Part shown: positions 1 to 5,284 of the stretch, piece after piece
How positions within the stretch are numbered: position 1 is the stretch's first letter
Layout of the letters: each line of letters begins with the position of its first letter
Assembly (NCBI GenBank): GCA_007132635.1
Contig: SLOG01000369.1
Location: 1-5,284, forward strand
Reading direction: 5' to 3'
DNA length: 5,284 nucleotides
From: Limnochordia bacterium
GTDB lineage: Bacteria > Bacillota > Limnochordia > Darwinibacteriales > SLO01
Position numbers and translations under genes: made by a program
Notes under the pieces: generated by a model
Seen by the model: only the letters and a program-made list of their open reading frames with translations
What the model was told of the DNA's origin: nothing
Databases searched by the model: none

Positions 1-852
1 CAGCTCATGGTAGATGAGGAAAAGCTCATAGGGGTTTATCGAGCCCGTCGTCAGGTCGTCATCGGCGTACTTCTTGCTGTTGAAGTGAAAACCGCCCAGT
101 TTCCTTTCGTCGATTAAGAAGGCAACAATGTGTTCGATGTTGGTCCCTAATGGATGATGTCCCAGATCCACCAAGGTTTTCGCCTTGGAACCTAACTTGT
201 GGGCCATGATAGTCGCCATGCCCCAGTCAGCGAGATCTGTGTGGTAAAAGGCTGGTTCGAAGAATTTGTACTCGATGAGCAGAGTCATGTCATCGTCCAT
301 CCGCCCGCACACTTGCCGCAGGCTTTCCTCCAAGCGTCGTTTGCGCACTCGCATGTCTGCCTGGCCAGGGTAATTGGTCCCGTCCGCCAGCCACAGACTC
401 AAATAGCGAGAACCGGTACGGCGCATGATGTCGATGCACTCGTACATATGCTCTAGAGCTTGCAGCCGCACCTCGGTGTTATGATGGGTCAGGCTGCCCA
501 CTTTGTAAGCAGCATCCTGAAACAAATTCGGGTTGATGGCGCCTATTGTCAACCCCTTCTCGGCAGCCGACTGCTTCACAGCATCCCAATCATCCGTCTG
601 ATCCCACGGAATGTGGAGCGCTACCGAAGGCGTAATCCCTGTGAAGCGGTGGACGGCAGCCGCGTCAGCCAATTTGTCTTCAAGGGTCTTGGCCGCTCCC
701 GGCTGCTGAAAGACCTGAAACCGCGTCCCGCTATCGGCGTACCCCCACGAAGGCGTCTCAATGTGCTGTTGTTTCAGTCTCTCCTTGACAGTTTCCAAAT
801 CAACAGATTCGGGCAAAGACGTCTCTGCCCAAGCCGCAGTATTCATTGTCAC
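1..852 (-). CDS. rhaI: L-rhamnose isomerase, Gram-positive/Pseudomonas stutzeri type (3' end cut by window)
   Basis: The frame is open from 852 to the window edge and gives 284 residues of a family that usually has about 420. The product is a cytoplasmic metal-dependent aldose-ketose isomerase interconverting L-rhamnose and L-rhamnulose; related enzymes also accept other aldoses. The TIM-barrel metal ligands are visible: E194 in IEYKFFEP, D229 and H232 in VDLGHH, H256 in GGFHFN, and D264/D266 in YADDD. As I recall the P. stutzeri enzyme, its ligands (E219, D254, H257, H281, D289, D291) sit at a constant offset of 25, which makes the family call firm. The last ligand Asp should lie just beyond the window. 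I chose the GTG at 852 because GGAGG (861-865) is 8 nt away; the ATG at 846 in the same frame would be 14 nt away. The gene is divergent from a DeoR-family repressor that probably controls it. Confidence 0.93.
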   Translation of the reverse strand, partial: MTMNTAAWAETSLPESVDLETVKERLKQQHIETPSWGYADSGTRFQVFQQPGAAKTLEDKLADAAAVHRFTGITPSVALHIPWDQTDDWDAVKQSAAEKGLTIGAINPNLFQDAAYKVGSLTHHNTEVRLQALEHMYECIDIMRRTGSRYLSLWLADGTNYPGQADMRVRKRRLEESLRQVCGRMDDDMTLLIEYKFFEPAFYHTDLADWGMATIMAHKLGSKAKTLVDLGHHPLGTNIEHIVAFLIDERKLGGFHFNSKKYADDDLTTGSINPYELFLIYHEL

Positions 853-860
853 TGCTAAAA

Positions 861-865
861 CCTCC
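861..865 (-). promoter_or_regulatory. Ribosome binding site of rhaI
   Basis: A GGAGG on the minus strand lies 8 nt before the GTG at 852 and 14 nt before the in-frame ATG at 846. The spacing favours the GTG start, which adds two residues. Confidence 0.7.
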
Positions 866-958
866 ATTCCCCACCGTTCGAGAAACTTAAGCCGCTTTCC
901 CACAGTTGGTTGGGTTTTTCTTGATCTATCCGCTATTTGCTTTCCTTAGAATTTGTTC

Positions 959-987
959 TTCCCAAAATCACCGAATTCCTCTATAAT
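959..987 (+). promoter_or_regulatory. Candidate sigma-A promoter for the DeoR regulator
   Basis: An exact TATAAT (982-987) is preceded at 17 bp by TTCCCA (959-964), a weak -35 box matching TTGACA at three of six positions. The transcript would begin near 994 and leave a leader of about 68 nt before the ATG at 1062. The weak -35 and the general AT-richness keep this tentative. Confidence 0.45.
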
Positions 988-1061
988 TATTTTATAAACA
1001 TTTAACACCCTGGTTTGCCACTTTACCATTATGCGCTCACCTGAAAGGAGAGGTGCCCCCA

Positions 1062-1820
1062 ATGCTTCCGGAAGAACGACGTCAGCAGATCGTCCAGTTA
1101 ATCAACGGCCACGGCAGCGTCTATGTACCTGAAATGAGCAAGATGTTTAAGGTCACCGAGGAGACAATCCGCCGCGACCTCGAGAAGCTGGAATACGAAA
1201 ACCTGCTTAAGCGAACCTATGGAGGAGCGGTGGCCATCCAGCCCGACGACGAACTGTCGTTCAACATCCGCAAACAGCAGAGCACCGCAGAGAAAAACCG
1301 CATTGCGGCAAAAGGTGCCAGTCTAGTGCGCCCAGGCGATACCGTCTTCTTGGATGCCAGTACAACCTGCATGTCGCTGGCCCGCAGCTTGATTAACTCC
1401 CGCGACATCACAGTGATAACGAATTCCGCTCGGGTTGTCTTTGATCTAGCGAAAAACCAGAACATCACAGTCATCAGCACTGGTGGCCTCCTGCGGTCCC
1501 ATTCGCTTTCGTTTGTCGGCCCCGTAACCCTCTCCACCATTAACAAGTATTACGCGGACCGGGCTTATGTCTCGTGCAAAGGCATTTCCCTGGACTTTGG
1601 GGCTACGGACTCTAACGAGTGGGAAATCGAGGTCAAACGAGCGATGATTCAGCGAGCTAGGCAGTGTGTGATTCTGGCTGATCATACGAAGTTTGACCAC
1701 GTAGGCCTTGCTACGTTTGCCGCCATGGATGACATCAGTACCATTATCACCAACACGGAACTCGATGAAGCCACGCAGAAACAGTATACCGAAAGGGGCA
1801 GCGAAGTCCTATTAGCTTAG
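1062..1820 (+). CDS. DeoR-family transcriptional repressor of sugar catabolism
   Basis: The product has 252 residues, the usual DeoR-family length. An N-terminal winged helix-turn-helix occupies roughly residues 4-57. Its recognition helix contains VTEETIRRDLEKLE (31-44), followed by the family's wing ending R-T-Y-GGA (51-56). The C-terminal sugar-phosphate-sensing domain (about 75-235) shows GDTVFLDASTT (92-102), an STGG turn, SCKGIS (171-176) and ADHTKFD (206-212), all family hallmarks. Members bind operators near their own promoter and are released by a phosphorylated sugar. I chose the ATG at 1062, 8 nt after the AAGGAGAGG (1045-1053); the in-frame GTG at 1053 overlaps that ribosome site and is unlikely. 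Divergence from rhaI and tail-to-tail contact with fucU suggest control of deoxyhexose use, like the DeoR-type RhaR of Bacillus subtilis. The effector is inferred, so no symbol is given. Confidence 0.93.
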   Translation: MLPEERRQQIVQLINGHGSVYVPEMSKMFKVTEETIRRDLEKLEYENLLKRTYGGAVAIQPDDELSFNIRKQQSTAEKNRIAAKGASLVRPGDTVFLDASTTCMSLARSLINSRDITVITNSARVVFDLAKNQNITVISTGGLLRSHSLSFVGPVTLSTINKYYADRAYVSCKGISLDFGATDSNEWEIEVKRAMIQRARQCVILADHTKFDHVGLATFAAMDDISTIITNTELDEATQKQYTERGSEVLLA

Positions 1821-2236
1821 GCAACCACACCGATCGTGAGCAGTACGTTCGCATAGATACGCTGTTCGGCCGTGACGATGATTAGGCACAGATTGCCGTT
1901 TTCTTGGCACTTGTCGTAAAACTCGAAACGGCCCAACTCGTTAAACTCGGCCGCATCCGGCAGAAGCGCCTGGAATTCCGCGAATATGGGTGGCACCTCA
2001 CCTTCTGGAGGCGCCATGACGGTAGCTTCTTCGATCGGAATGGTCTCGGCCAAGACCTCTAGCACATCCGTCGCAGCCACCATACCCGGTGCCAGATTGA
2101 GATTAACCCTTGGTACACCCGGTTGTGTCTGGGTGGATGCAGGGTAATTGCCATCGGTGATAAGCACCTGGGCCCCATGTCCAGCCGCAGCAAGCGCTGC
2201 CAGCATTTCCGGGTGAATGAGTCGCGTTTTCAGCAA
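1817..2236 (-). CDS. fucU: FucU/RbsD-family sugar mutarotase (probable L-fucose-type)
   Basis: The product is a 139-residue cytoplasmic protein of the RbsD/FucU fold, about the length of E. coli FucU (140). These enzymes interconvert the alpha and beta anomers of sugars so that a kinase or isomerase receives the right form. Matches to FucU include the start MLKTRLIHPEML, the GHGAQVLITDGNYP block (19-32) with the presumed catalytic H20 and D28, RFEFYDKCQ, and the C-terminal T-A-E-x-x-x-YAN block (Y128, N130). I chose the TTG at 2236 because GGGAGG (2246-2251) is 9 nt away and the protein then begins exactly like FucU; a TTG at 2245 abuts the ribosome site and is rejected. The stop overlaps the stop of the convergent DeoR gene. 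A rhamnose mutarotase of the RhaM family would look different, so the partner sugar could be fucose, rhamnose or another deoxyhexose. Confidence 0.9.
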   Translation of the reverse strand: MLKTRLIHPEMLAALAAAGHGAQVLITDGNYPASTQTQPGVPRVNLNLAPGMVAATDVLEVLAETIPIEEATVMAPPEGEVPPIFAEFQALLPDAAEFNELGRFEFYDKCQENGNLCLIIVTAEQRIYANVLLTIGVVA

Positions 2237-2245
2237 AGAAAACAA

Positions 2246-2251
2246 CCTCCC
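2246..2251 (-). promoter_or_regulatory. Ribosome binding site of fucU
   Basis: GGGAGG on the minus strand, 9 nt before the TTG at 2236. It decides the start: the TTG at 2245 directly touches the site and could not be used from it. Confidence 0.75.
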
Positions 2252-2308
2252 TTAAGAACCTGGTTAAAGCTGTATGATGCATTATTCCCGGTCAGGCTGC
2301 GGAATCCT

Positions 2309-2320
2309 GCCTTTAAAGGC
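2309..2320. promoter_or_regulatory. Perfect 12-bp palindrome, candidate operator
   Basis: GCCTTTAAAGGC reads the same on both strands and sits near the middle of the divergent spacer, 86 nt before the dehydrogenase start. Its position and symmetry suit a dimeric regulator. A near copy (11 of 12 bases) at 4729-4740 lies inside coding sequence for Pro-Phe-Lys-Gly and is probably chance, which weakens the case. Confidence 0.35.
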
Positions 2321-2405
2321 CTGGAAAAGATCAACACGACACGGGAGGATCCGGAATCGGAGATATGGAATAGTTAATACTAACATGGTTACTGGAGGTG
2401 CTTCT

Positions 2406-3581
2406 ATGATCGAAGGACGCGAGACGTCGGCAAAGACCCGCACTATCAAGTACGGCATGGTTGGCGGCGGGACCGGTTCGTTTATTGGCGATGTACATAG
2501 GAAAGCAGCAGCATTTGACGGCAGATGCGAGATTGTCGCCGGCTGCTTTTCTAGAGACTACGACGCGACTCTGGTCACCGGTCAGAAATTGGGTTTGGAC
2601 CAAGGCCGCATCTACAAGAACTTCAAAGAGATGGCTTCGAAAGAAGGAGCCCGCTCGGACGGCATTGAGTTTGTCACCATCTGCACGCCAAACTACGCGC
2701 ACTACGATATTGCCAAAGCATTTATGGAACAAGGCATTCACATTGTCTGCGACAAACCGCTGGCCACTACAATTGAACAGGCGGAGGACCTCGCCCGCAC
2801 AGCAAAAGCGAACGATCTGCTCTTCATGGTAACTTACTCCTATTCGGGCTACGCTATACTGCGCCATGCAAGGGAAATGGTCCGCCGCGGCGACATTGGA
2901 GATATCCGCGTGGTGATCGGTGAGTATCCGCAAGGGTGGCTTGCCGAAAATCTGGAAGCAACCGGACAGAAGCAGGCCTCTTGGCGCACAAACCCTGAGT
3001 TAGCTGGTGTCAGCAACTGCGTCGGTGACATCGGCAGCCACGTTGAAAACACAGCTGCTTTCATTACCGGTCTCGAAATTGACTCTGTCTGCGCCAATTT
3101 GGAGATCTTTGGCGAAGACCGGACATTGGACACAAACGGCGAAATCATGCTGAAATACAAAGGCGGCGGCAGTGGTATGTATTGGACCTCACAGATCGCC
3201 ATCGGGAATGACAATGGCCTGCGGGTGCGCGTCTGCGGCACCAAAGGGACGATAGATTTCGTGCAGGAGCGGCCCAACGATTTGCAGGTAGCCTTCCTAG
3301 GAGGCCCGGTCCAAACTCTGACTCGCGGCAATGGATATCTATACCCTGAAGCCCAAGCGTTGTCCCGGATCCCCTCTGGTCATCCGGAAGGCTACAATGA
3401 AGGGTTTGCCAACCTGTACACGAAGTTCGCTGATGCGCTCAACAAGAAACAGGCCGGCGACACACTCACAGATGACGACTTGGATTTTCCTAACGCCGAC
3501 GATGGCGTACGCGGCGTCAATTTTATCCATCGGTGTGTGGAAAGCTCGAAGAACGGCTCGGTCTGGACCAAACTGGATTAG
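2406..3581 (+). CDS. Gfo/Idh/MocA-family NAD(P)-dependent sugar dehydrogenase
   Basis: The product has 391 residues, typical of the family. An N-terminal Rossmann domain (about 13-140) begins with the dinucleotide-binding turn GMVGGGTGSFIGDVHR (17-32), an extended form of GxGxxG. The family's lysine motif is DKPL (116-119), with K117 catalytic. The C-terminal alpha/beta domain carries GDIGSHVEN with D208 and H212, completing the Lys-Asp-His triad expected of an active oxidoreductase. Such enzymes oxidise a sugar, cyclitol or glycoside hydroxyl to a ketone, or do the reverse. The ATG at 2406 is 7 nt after GGAGG (2394-2398); upstream in-frame ATGs at 2274 and 2385 lack a ribosome site. It is the first gene of a two-gene operon with a TIM-barrel isomerase. 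The substrate cannot be read from sequence; a sugar or glycoside 3-dehydrogenase is a reasonable guess from the neighbour. Confidence 0.9.
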   Translation: MIEGRETSAKTRTIKYGMVGGGTGSFIGDVHRKAAAFDGRCEIVAGCFSRDYDATLVTGQKLGLDQGRIYKNFKEMASKEGARSDGIEFVTICTPNYAHYDIAKAFMEQGIHIVCDKPLATTIEQAEDLARTAKANDLLFMVTYSYSGYAILRHAREMVRRGDIGDIRVVIGEYPQGWLAENLEATGQKQASWRTNPELAGVSNCVGDIGSHVENTAAFITGLEIDSVCANLEIFGEDRTLDTNGEIMLKYKGGGSGMYWTSQIAIGNDNGLRVRVCGTKGTIDFVQERPNDLQVAFLGGPVQTLTRGNGYLYPEAQALSRIPSGHPEGYNEGFANLYTKFADALNKKQAGDTLTDDDLDFPNADDGVRGVNFIHRCVESSKNGSVWTKLD

Positions 3582-3599
3582 AAGACTCTTGATCAATTT

Positions 3600-3607
3600 G
3601 GAGGAGG
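3600..3607 (+). promoter_or_regulatory. Ribosome binding site of the TIM-barrel isomerase gene
   Basis: A strong GGAGGAGG lies 9 nt before the GTG at 3617. A TTG at 3608 touches the site directly, so the GTG is the start and the protein begins MARPVTLFTG. Confidence 0.8.
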
Positions 3608-3616
3608 TTGATTGCA

Positions 3617-4606
3617 GTGGCAAGACCTGTAACACTATTCACCGGCCAGTGGGCCGACTTAGGTTTCGAGGAAATCTGCAAACTAGCCAGCGAAATTGGG
3701 TACGACGGTCTGGAGATCGCCTGCTGGGGAGACCACATGGATATCCAGAAGGCCGCGTCTGATCCCGAGTACGTAAAGGACCGCAAGGCCATACTTGCCA
3801 AGTATGACCTCCAGTGCTGGGCCATCGGCGCGCACCTCATTGGCCAATGCGTTGGCGATGAGTGGGATGAGCGACTGGACGGCTTCGCTCCTGCCGAGGT
3901 AAAGGGCAAGCCGGACAGGATTAAAGAATGGGCCATCGAAGACATGAAAGCTGCTGCCACAGCCGCTAAGAATATGGGCTGCAGCGTCGTCACCGGGTTT
4001 ACAGGTTCTCCCATCTGGCGGCTGATCTACTCCTTCCCGCAGAACACGGAAGAAATGCTGGAGAATGGGTACCAGGAAATCCGACGTCTGTGGACTCCCA
4101 TTCTCGATGAGTTTGACAAACAAGGGGTCAAATTCGCGCTAGAGGTCCACCCGACAGAGATCGCCTACGACTACTATACAACGCAGCGGTTAATGGAAAC
4201 CTTCGAATGGCGGGATACCTTGGGGATCAATTTCGACCCGAGCCACTTAGTCTGGCAGGGCGTAACTCCTCACCTTTTCCTGCGTGATTTCCACGAGCGC
4301 ATCTACCATGTACACATGAAGGACGCCGCTGTCACCCTGGACGGCCGCACAGGAATCCTCGGCTCGCACCTTAACTTTGGCGACCACCGCCGGGGTTGGG
4401 ACTTCCGTTCTTTAGGCCACGGCGATGTCGAATTCGGCGAGATCATTCGAGTCCTAAACGATGCCAACTATGATGGCCCGCTCAGTGTGGAATGGGAAGA
4501 CTCCGGCATGGATCGCGTCTTCGGAGCCAAAGAAGCCTTGGAGTATGTGCGGAGGATCGACTTCAAACCTTCCGACCTCGCATTTGACGAGTCCATGAAG
4601 AAATAA
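3617..4606 (+). CDS. Sugar phosphate isomerase/epimerase-like TIM barrel (xylose-isomerase-like, AP endonuclease 2 superfamily)
   Basis: The product has 329 residues and no signal peptide, so it should be cytoplasmic. It has the xylose-isomerase-like TIM-barrel pattern: strand 1 with TLFTGQWADL, then GYDGLEIACWGDH, and four expected metal ligands at E176 (ALEVHPTE), D207 (NFDPSH), H233 (YHVHMKDA) and E292 (SVEWED). H178 and H210 probably help bind substrate. Between H233 and E292 lies a long loop with GSHLNFGDHRRGWDF, absent from many shorter IolE-like members. Close relatives, as I recall, are common in Actinobacteria and Bacillota and often sit beside a Gfo/Idh/MocA gene, as here with a 35-nt gap. 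Relatives with known roles include sugar epimerases, inosose dehydratase IolE, and enzymes acting on 3-keto sugars (C-glycoside deglycosidases, levoglucosan pathway lyases). The metal site looks intact; the reaction is not determinable. Confidence 0.88.
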   Translation: MARPVTLFTGQWADLGFEEICKLASEIGYDGLEIACWGDHMDIQKAASDPEYVKDRKAILAKYDLQCWAIGAHLIGQCVGDEWDERLDGFAPAEVKGKPDRIKEWAIEDMKAAATAAKNMGCSVVTGFTGSPIWRLIYSFPQNTEEMLENGYQEIRRLWTPILDEFDKQGVKFALEVHPTEIAYDYYTTQRLMETFEWRDTLGINFDPSHLVWQGVTPHLFLRDFHERIYHVHMKDAAVTLDGRTGILGSHLNFGDHRRGWDFRSLGHGDVEFGEIIRVLNDANYDGPLSVEWEDSGMDRVFGAKEALEYVRRIDFKPSDLAFDESMKK

Positions 4607-4622
4607 CCGCCCGCTCGTCAAG

Positions 4623-4657
4623 AACAAAGCCCTCGGCATCTGGCCGAGGGCTTTGTT
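4623..4657. terminator. Strong bidirectional intrinsic terminator
   Basis: A perfect 15-bp stem (4623-4637 pairs with 4643-4657) closes a 5-nt ATCTG loop. The core GCCCTCGGC is GC-rich and the base of the stem is AACAAA opposite TTTGTT, so a U-rich tract follows the hairpin core in both directions. It lies 16 nt after the isomerase stop and 11 nt after the stop of the convergent UroD-like gene, so it can end both transcripts. Confidence 0.92.
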
Positions 4658-4668
4658 TACCGCGTTCC

Positions 4669-5284
4669 TTAATAATCTCGCATCCGTTTCCAAACATCAA
4701 GTACCATCTGGTAACGCTCCGGAAGCATGCCTTTAAAGGGTACGTTGCTGGTGGAAAAAATGTAGCCTCCTCCAGGCTTGGCGTGGGTCATACAGTACTC
4801 GGCACTCGCTATGACTTCTGCATCGGTTCCGGTCTGCAAAGCTGCGCAGTGCACATTGCCGATCAGGCAGACCTTGTCGCCGACAAGACGTTTCACTTCT
4901 TTGATGTCTACGCCGGCCATGGGGTCGATGGAATGGAGCGCATGGGGCTCACACGACACCAGACGGTCTAAGATGGGCATGATGTTTCCGTCCGTGTGTT
5001 TTATCGTATAGGCCCCAGCAGCCCTCGTCTCACGGATTATGCGGTGTAAATACGGGGTGACAAACTGGTCAAACATCCGCGGCGATAGAAAAGGGCCGCT
5101 ATTGAAGCAGTAATCGCTGCAGAGAATGAAGCTGTCGAATTCTGCGTCCACCAGCTCTTTGTTGCGCGCAATCGCTGCATCAGCCATTTCCGAAGCCTTC
5201 GCTTTGGCGTCTTCCGGATGGTCAGCGAACCAATAGACCATCTCCATTAGGCGTTGCCCGTCCGGGATCGCAAAGGTGCCGTCA
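4669..5284 (-). CDS. UroD/MtaA-superfamily protein (5' end outside window)
   Basis: The open frame runs from the right edge to a TAA at 4669 and gives 204 C-terminal residues of a family usually 330-380 long. An internal ATG at 5247 is not the start, because the frame continues upstream with plausible sequence (DGTFAIPDGQRL). Family features are the SDYCFNSGPFLSP segment, the KHTDGNIMPILD block (HTDGN at 4984-4998), HSIDPMAGVDIKEVK, LIGNVHC, and GGGYIFSTSN near the end. The superfamily includes uroporphyrinogen decarboxylase and corrinoid:coenzyme M methyltransferases such as MtaA. The HTDGN version belongs to a large, mostly uncharacterised branch often found in carbohydrate loci. It is therefore probably not the haem enzyme HemE; a methyl-transfer role, for example on methoxylated substrates, is only a possibility. 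Confidence 0.85.
   Translation of the reverse strand, partial: DGTFAIPDGQRLMEMVYWFADHPEDAKAKASEMADAAIARNKELVDAEFDSFILCSDYCFNSGPFLSPRMFDQFVTPYLHRIIRETRAAGAYTIKHTDGNIMPILDRLVSCEPHALHSIDPMAGVDIKEVKRLVGDKVCLIGNVHCAALQTGTDAEVIASAEYCMTHAKPGGGYIFSTSNVPFKGMLPERYQMVLDVWKRMRDY

Larger units (their letters stand above)
853..1061. promoter_or_regulatory. Divergent control region between rhaI and the DeoR regulator
   Basis: This 209-bp gap is markedly AT-rich between about 935 and 1010, unlike the flanking genes, and has no credible gene. It must hold promoters for both directions. Short AT palindromes abut each other: ATAATTAT at 983-990 and TTTATAAA at 991-998. They could be part of an operator or simply promoter DNA. 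For the minus strand, a weak pair (GTGTTA at 1003-1008, 17-bp spacer, TATAGA at 980-985) overlaps the plus-strand promoter; it is not convincing. I see no hairpin resembling a terminator in this gap. Confidence 0.6.
2237..2405. promoter_or_regulatory. Divergent control region between fucU and the dehydrogenase operon
   Basis: This 169-bp gap must start transcription in both directions. Visible elements are a TATGAT (2273-2278, plus strand) preceded at 15 bp by TTAAGA, a perfect 12-bp palindrome at 2309-2320, and a short inverted repeat at 2371-2382. No promoter pair on either strand has good spacing and sequence together. The dehydrogenase reading frame continues upstream through this gap, but the extension is Arg-rich, unlike the family, and has no properly spaced ribosome site, so I treat the gap as non-coding. 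Confidence 0.55.

Noticed and set aside
885..905. A possible catabolite-responsive (cre) element on the minus strand before rhaI
   Set aside because: The best alignment around GGAAAGCGGCTTAA has three mismatches to the consensus and no better copy was found, so it is not distinguishable from chance.
199..949. Plus-strand open frames of 62-132 codons opposite rhaI
   Set aside because: They are shadows of the minus-strand isomerase, whose metal-site motifs are unmistakable, and they lack convincing ribosome sites.
2343..2373. A GGGAGG followed by ATG-GAA-TAG suggesting a tiny leader peptide
   Set aside because: The ribosome site is about 16 nt from the ATG and the frame is only two codons long, so there is no support for translation.
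2274..2405. An N-terminal extension of the dehydrogenase, opening at an ATG at 2274
   Set aside because: The 44-residue extension is Arg-rich and low in family similarity, has no ribosome site at its start, and occupies the divergent promoter region. The ATG at 2406 has a well-spaced GGAGG.
2331..4123. Minus-strand open frames of 98-200 codons opposite the dehydrogenase and isomerase genes
   Set aside because: Their compositions are Arg-, Ser- and Pro-rich with no family signature; they are complements of well-supported plus-strand genes.
4729..4740. Second near-copy of the 12-bp palindrome inside the UroD-like gene
   Set aside because: It encodes a Pro-Phe-Lys-Gly stretch in frame and differs at one base; most likely coincidental.

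Overview
The window looks like part of a deoxy-sugar and carbohydrate catabolism locus from a Bacillota-type bacterium. The evidence is strong GGAGG ribosome sites, frequent GTG and TTG starts, a Gram-positive-type L-rhamnose isomerase and a DeoR-family regulator. G+C looks to be around one half. The UroD/corrinoid-methyltransferase-like gene at the right edge would suit an anaerobe. I cannot name the species.

Left part (1-2236): a minus-strand L-rhamnose isomerase (rhaI, 3' end cut by the window) is divergent from a plus-strand DeoR-family repressor. The AT-rich spacer between them carries an exact TATAAT box. Behind the repressor lies a FucU/RbsD-type sugar mutarotase on the minus strand. 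Its stop codon overlaps the repressor's stop codon tail to tail, and no terminator lies between them. The repressor is therefore sandwiched between two minus-strand sugar genes (fucU and rhaI).

Middle part (2237-4660): a second divergent control region separates fucU from a two-gene plus-strand operon. The operon encodes a Gfo/Idh/MocA NAD(P)-dependent dehydrogenase and, 35 nt later, a sugar phosphate isomerase/epimerase-like TIM barrel. It ends at a strong 15-bp perfect hairpin that can terminate transcription from both sides.

Right part (4669-5284): a minus-strand UroD-superfamily protein converges on that terminator; its 5' end lies outside the window.

Working model (inference): the mutarotase and isomerase convert and isomerise 6-deoxyhexoses such as L-rhamnose or L-fucose under DeoR control. 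The dehydrogenase/TIM-barrel pair may oxidise a sugar or glycoside (possibly at C3) and then isomerise, eliminate or hydrate the keto product. The substrate of that pair and the role of the UroD-like protein cannot be read from the sequence. No tRNA, rRNA, CRISPR array, insertion sequence or broken gene was seen.
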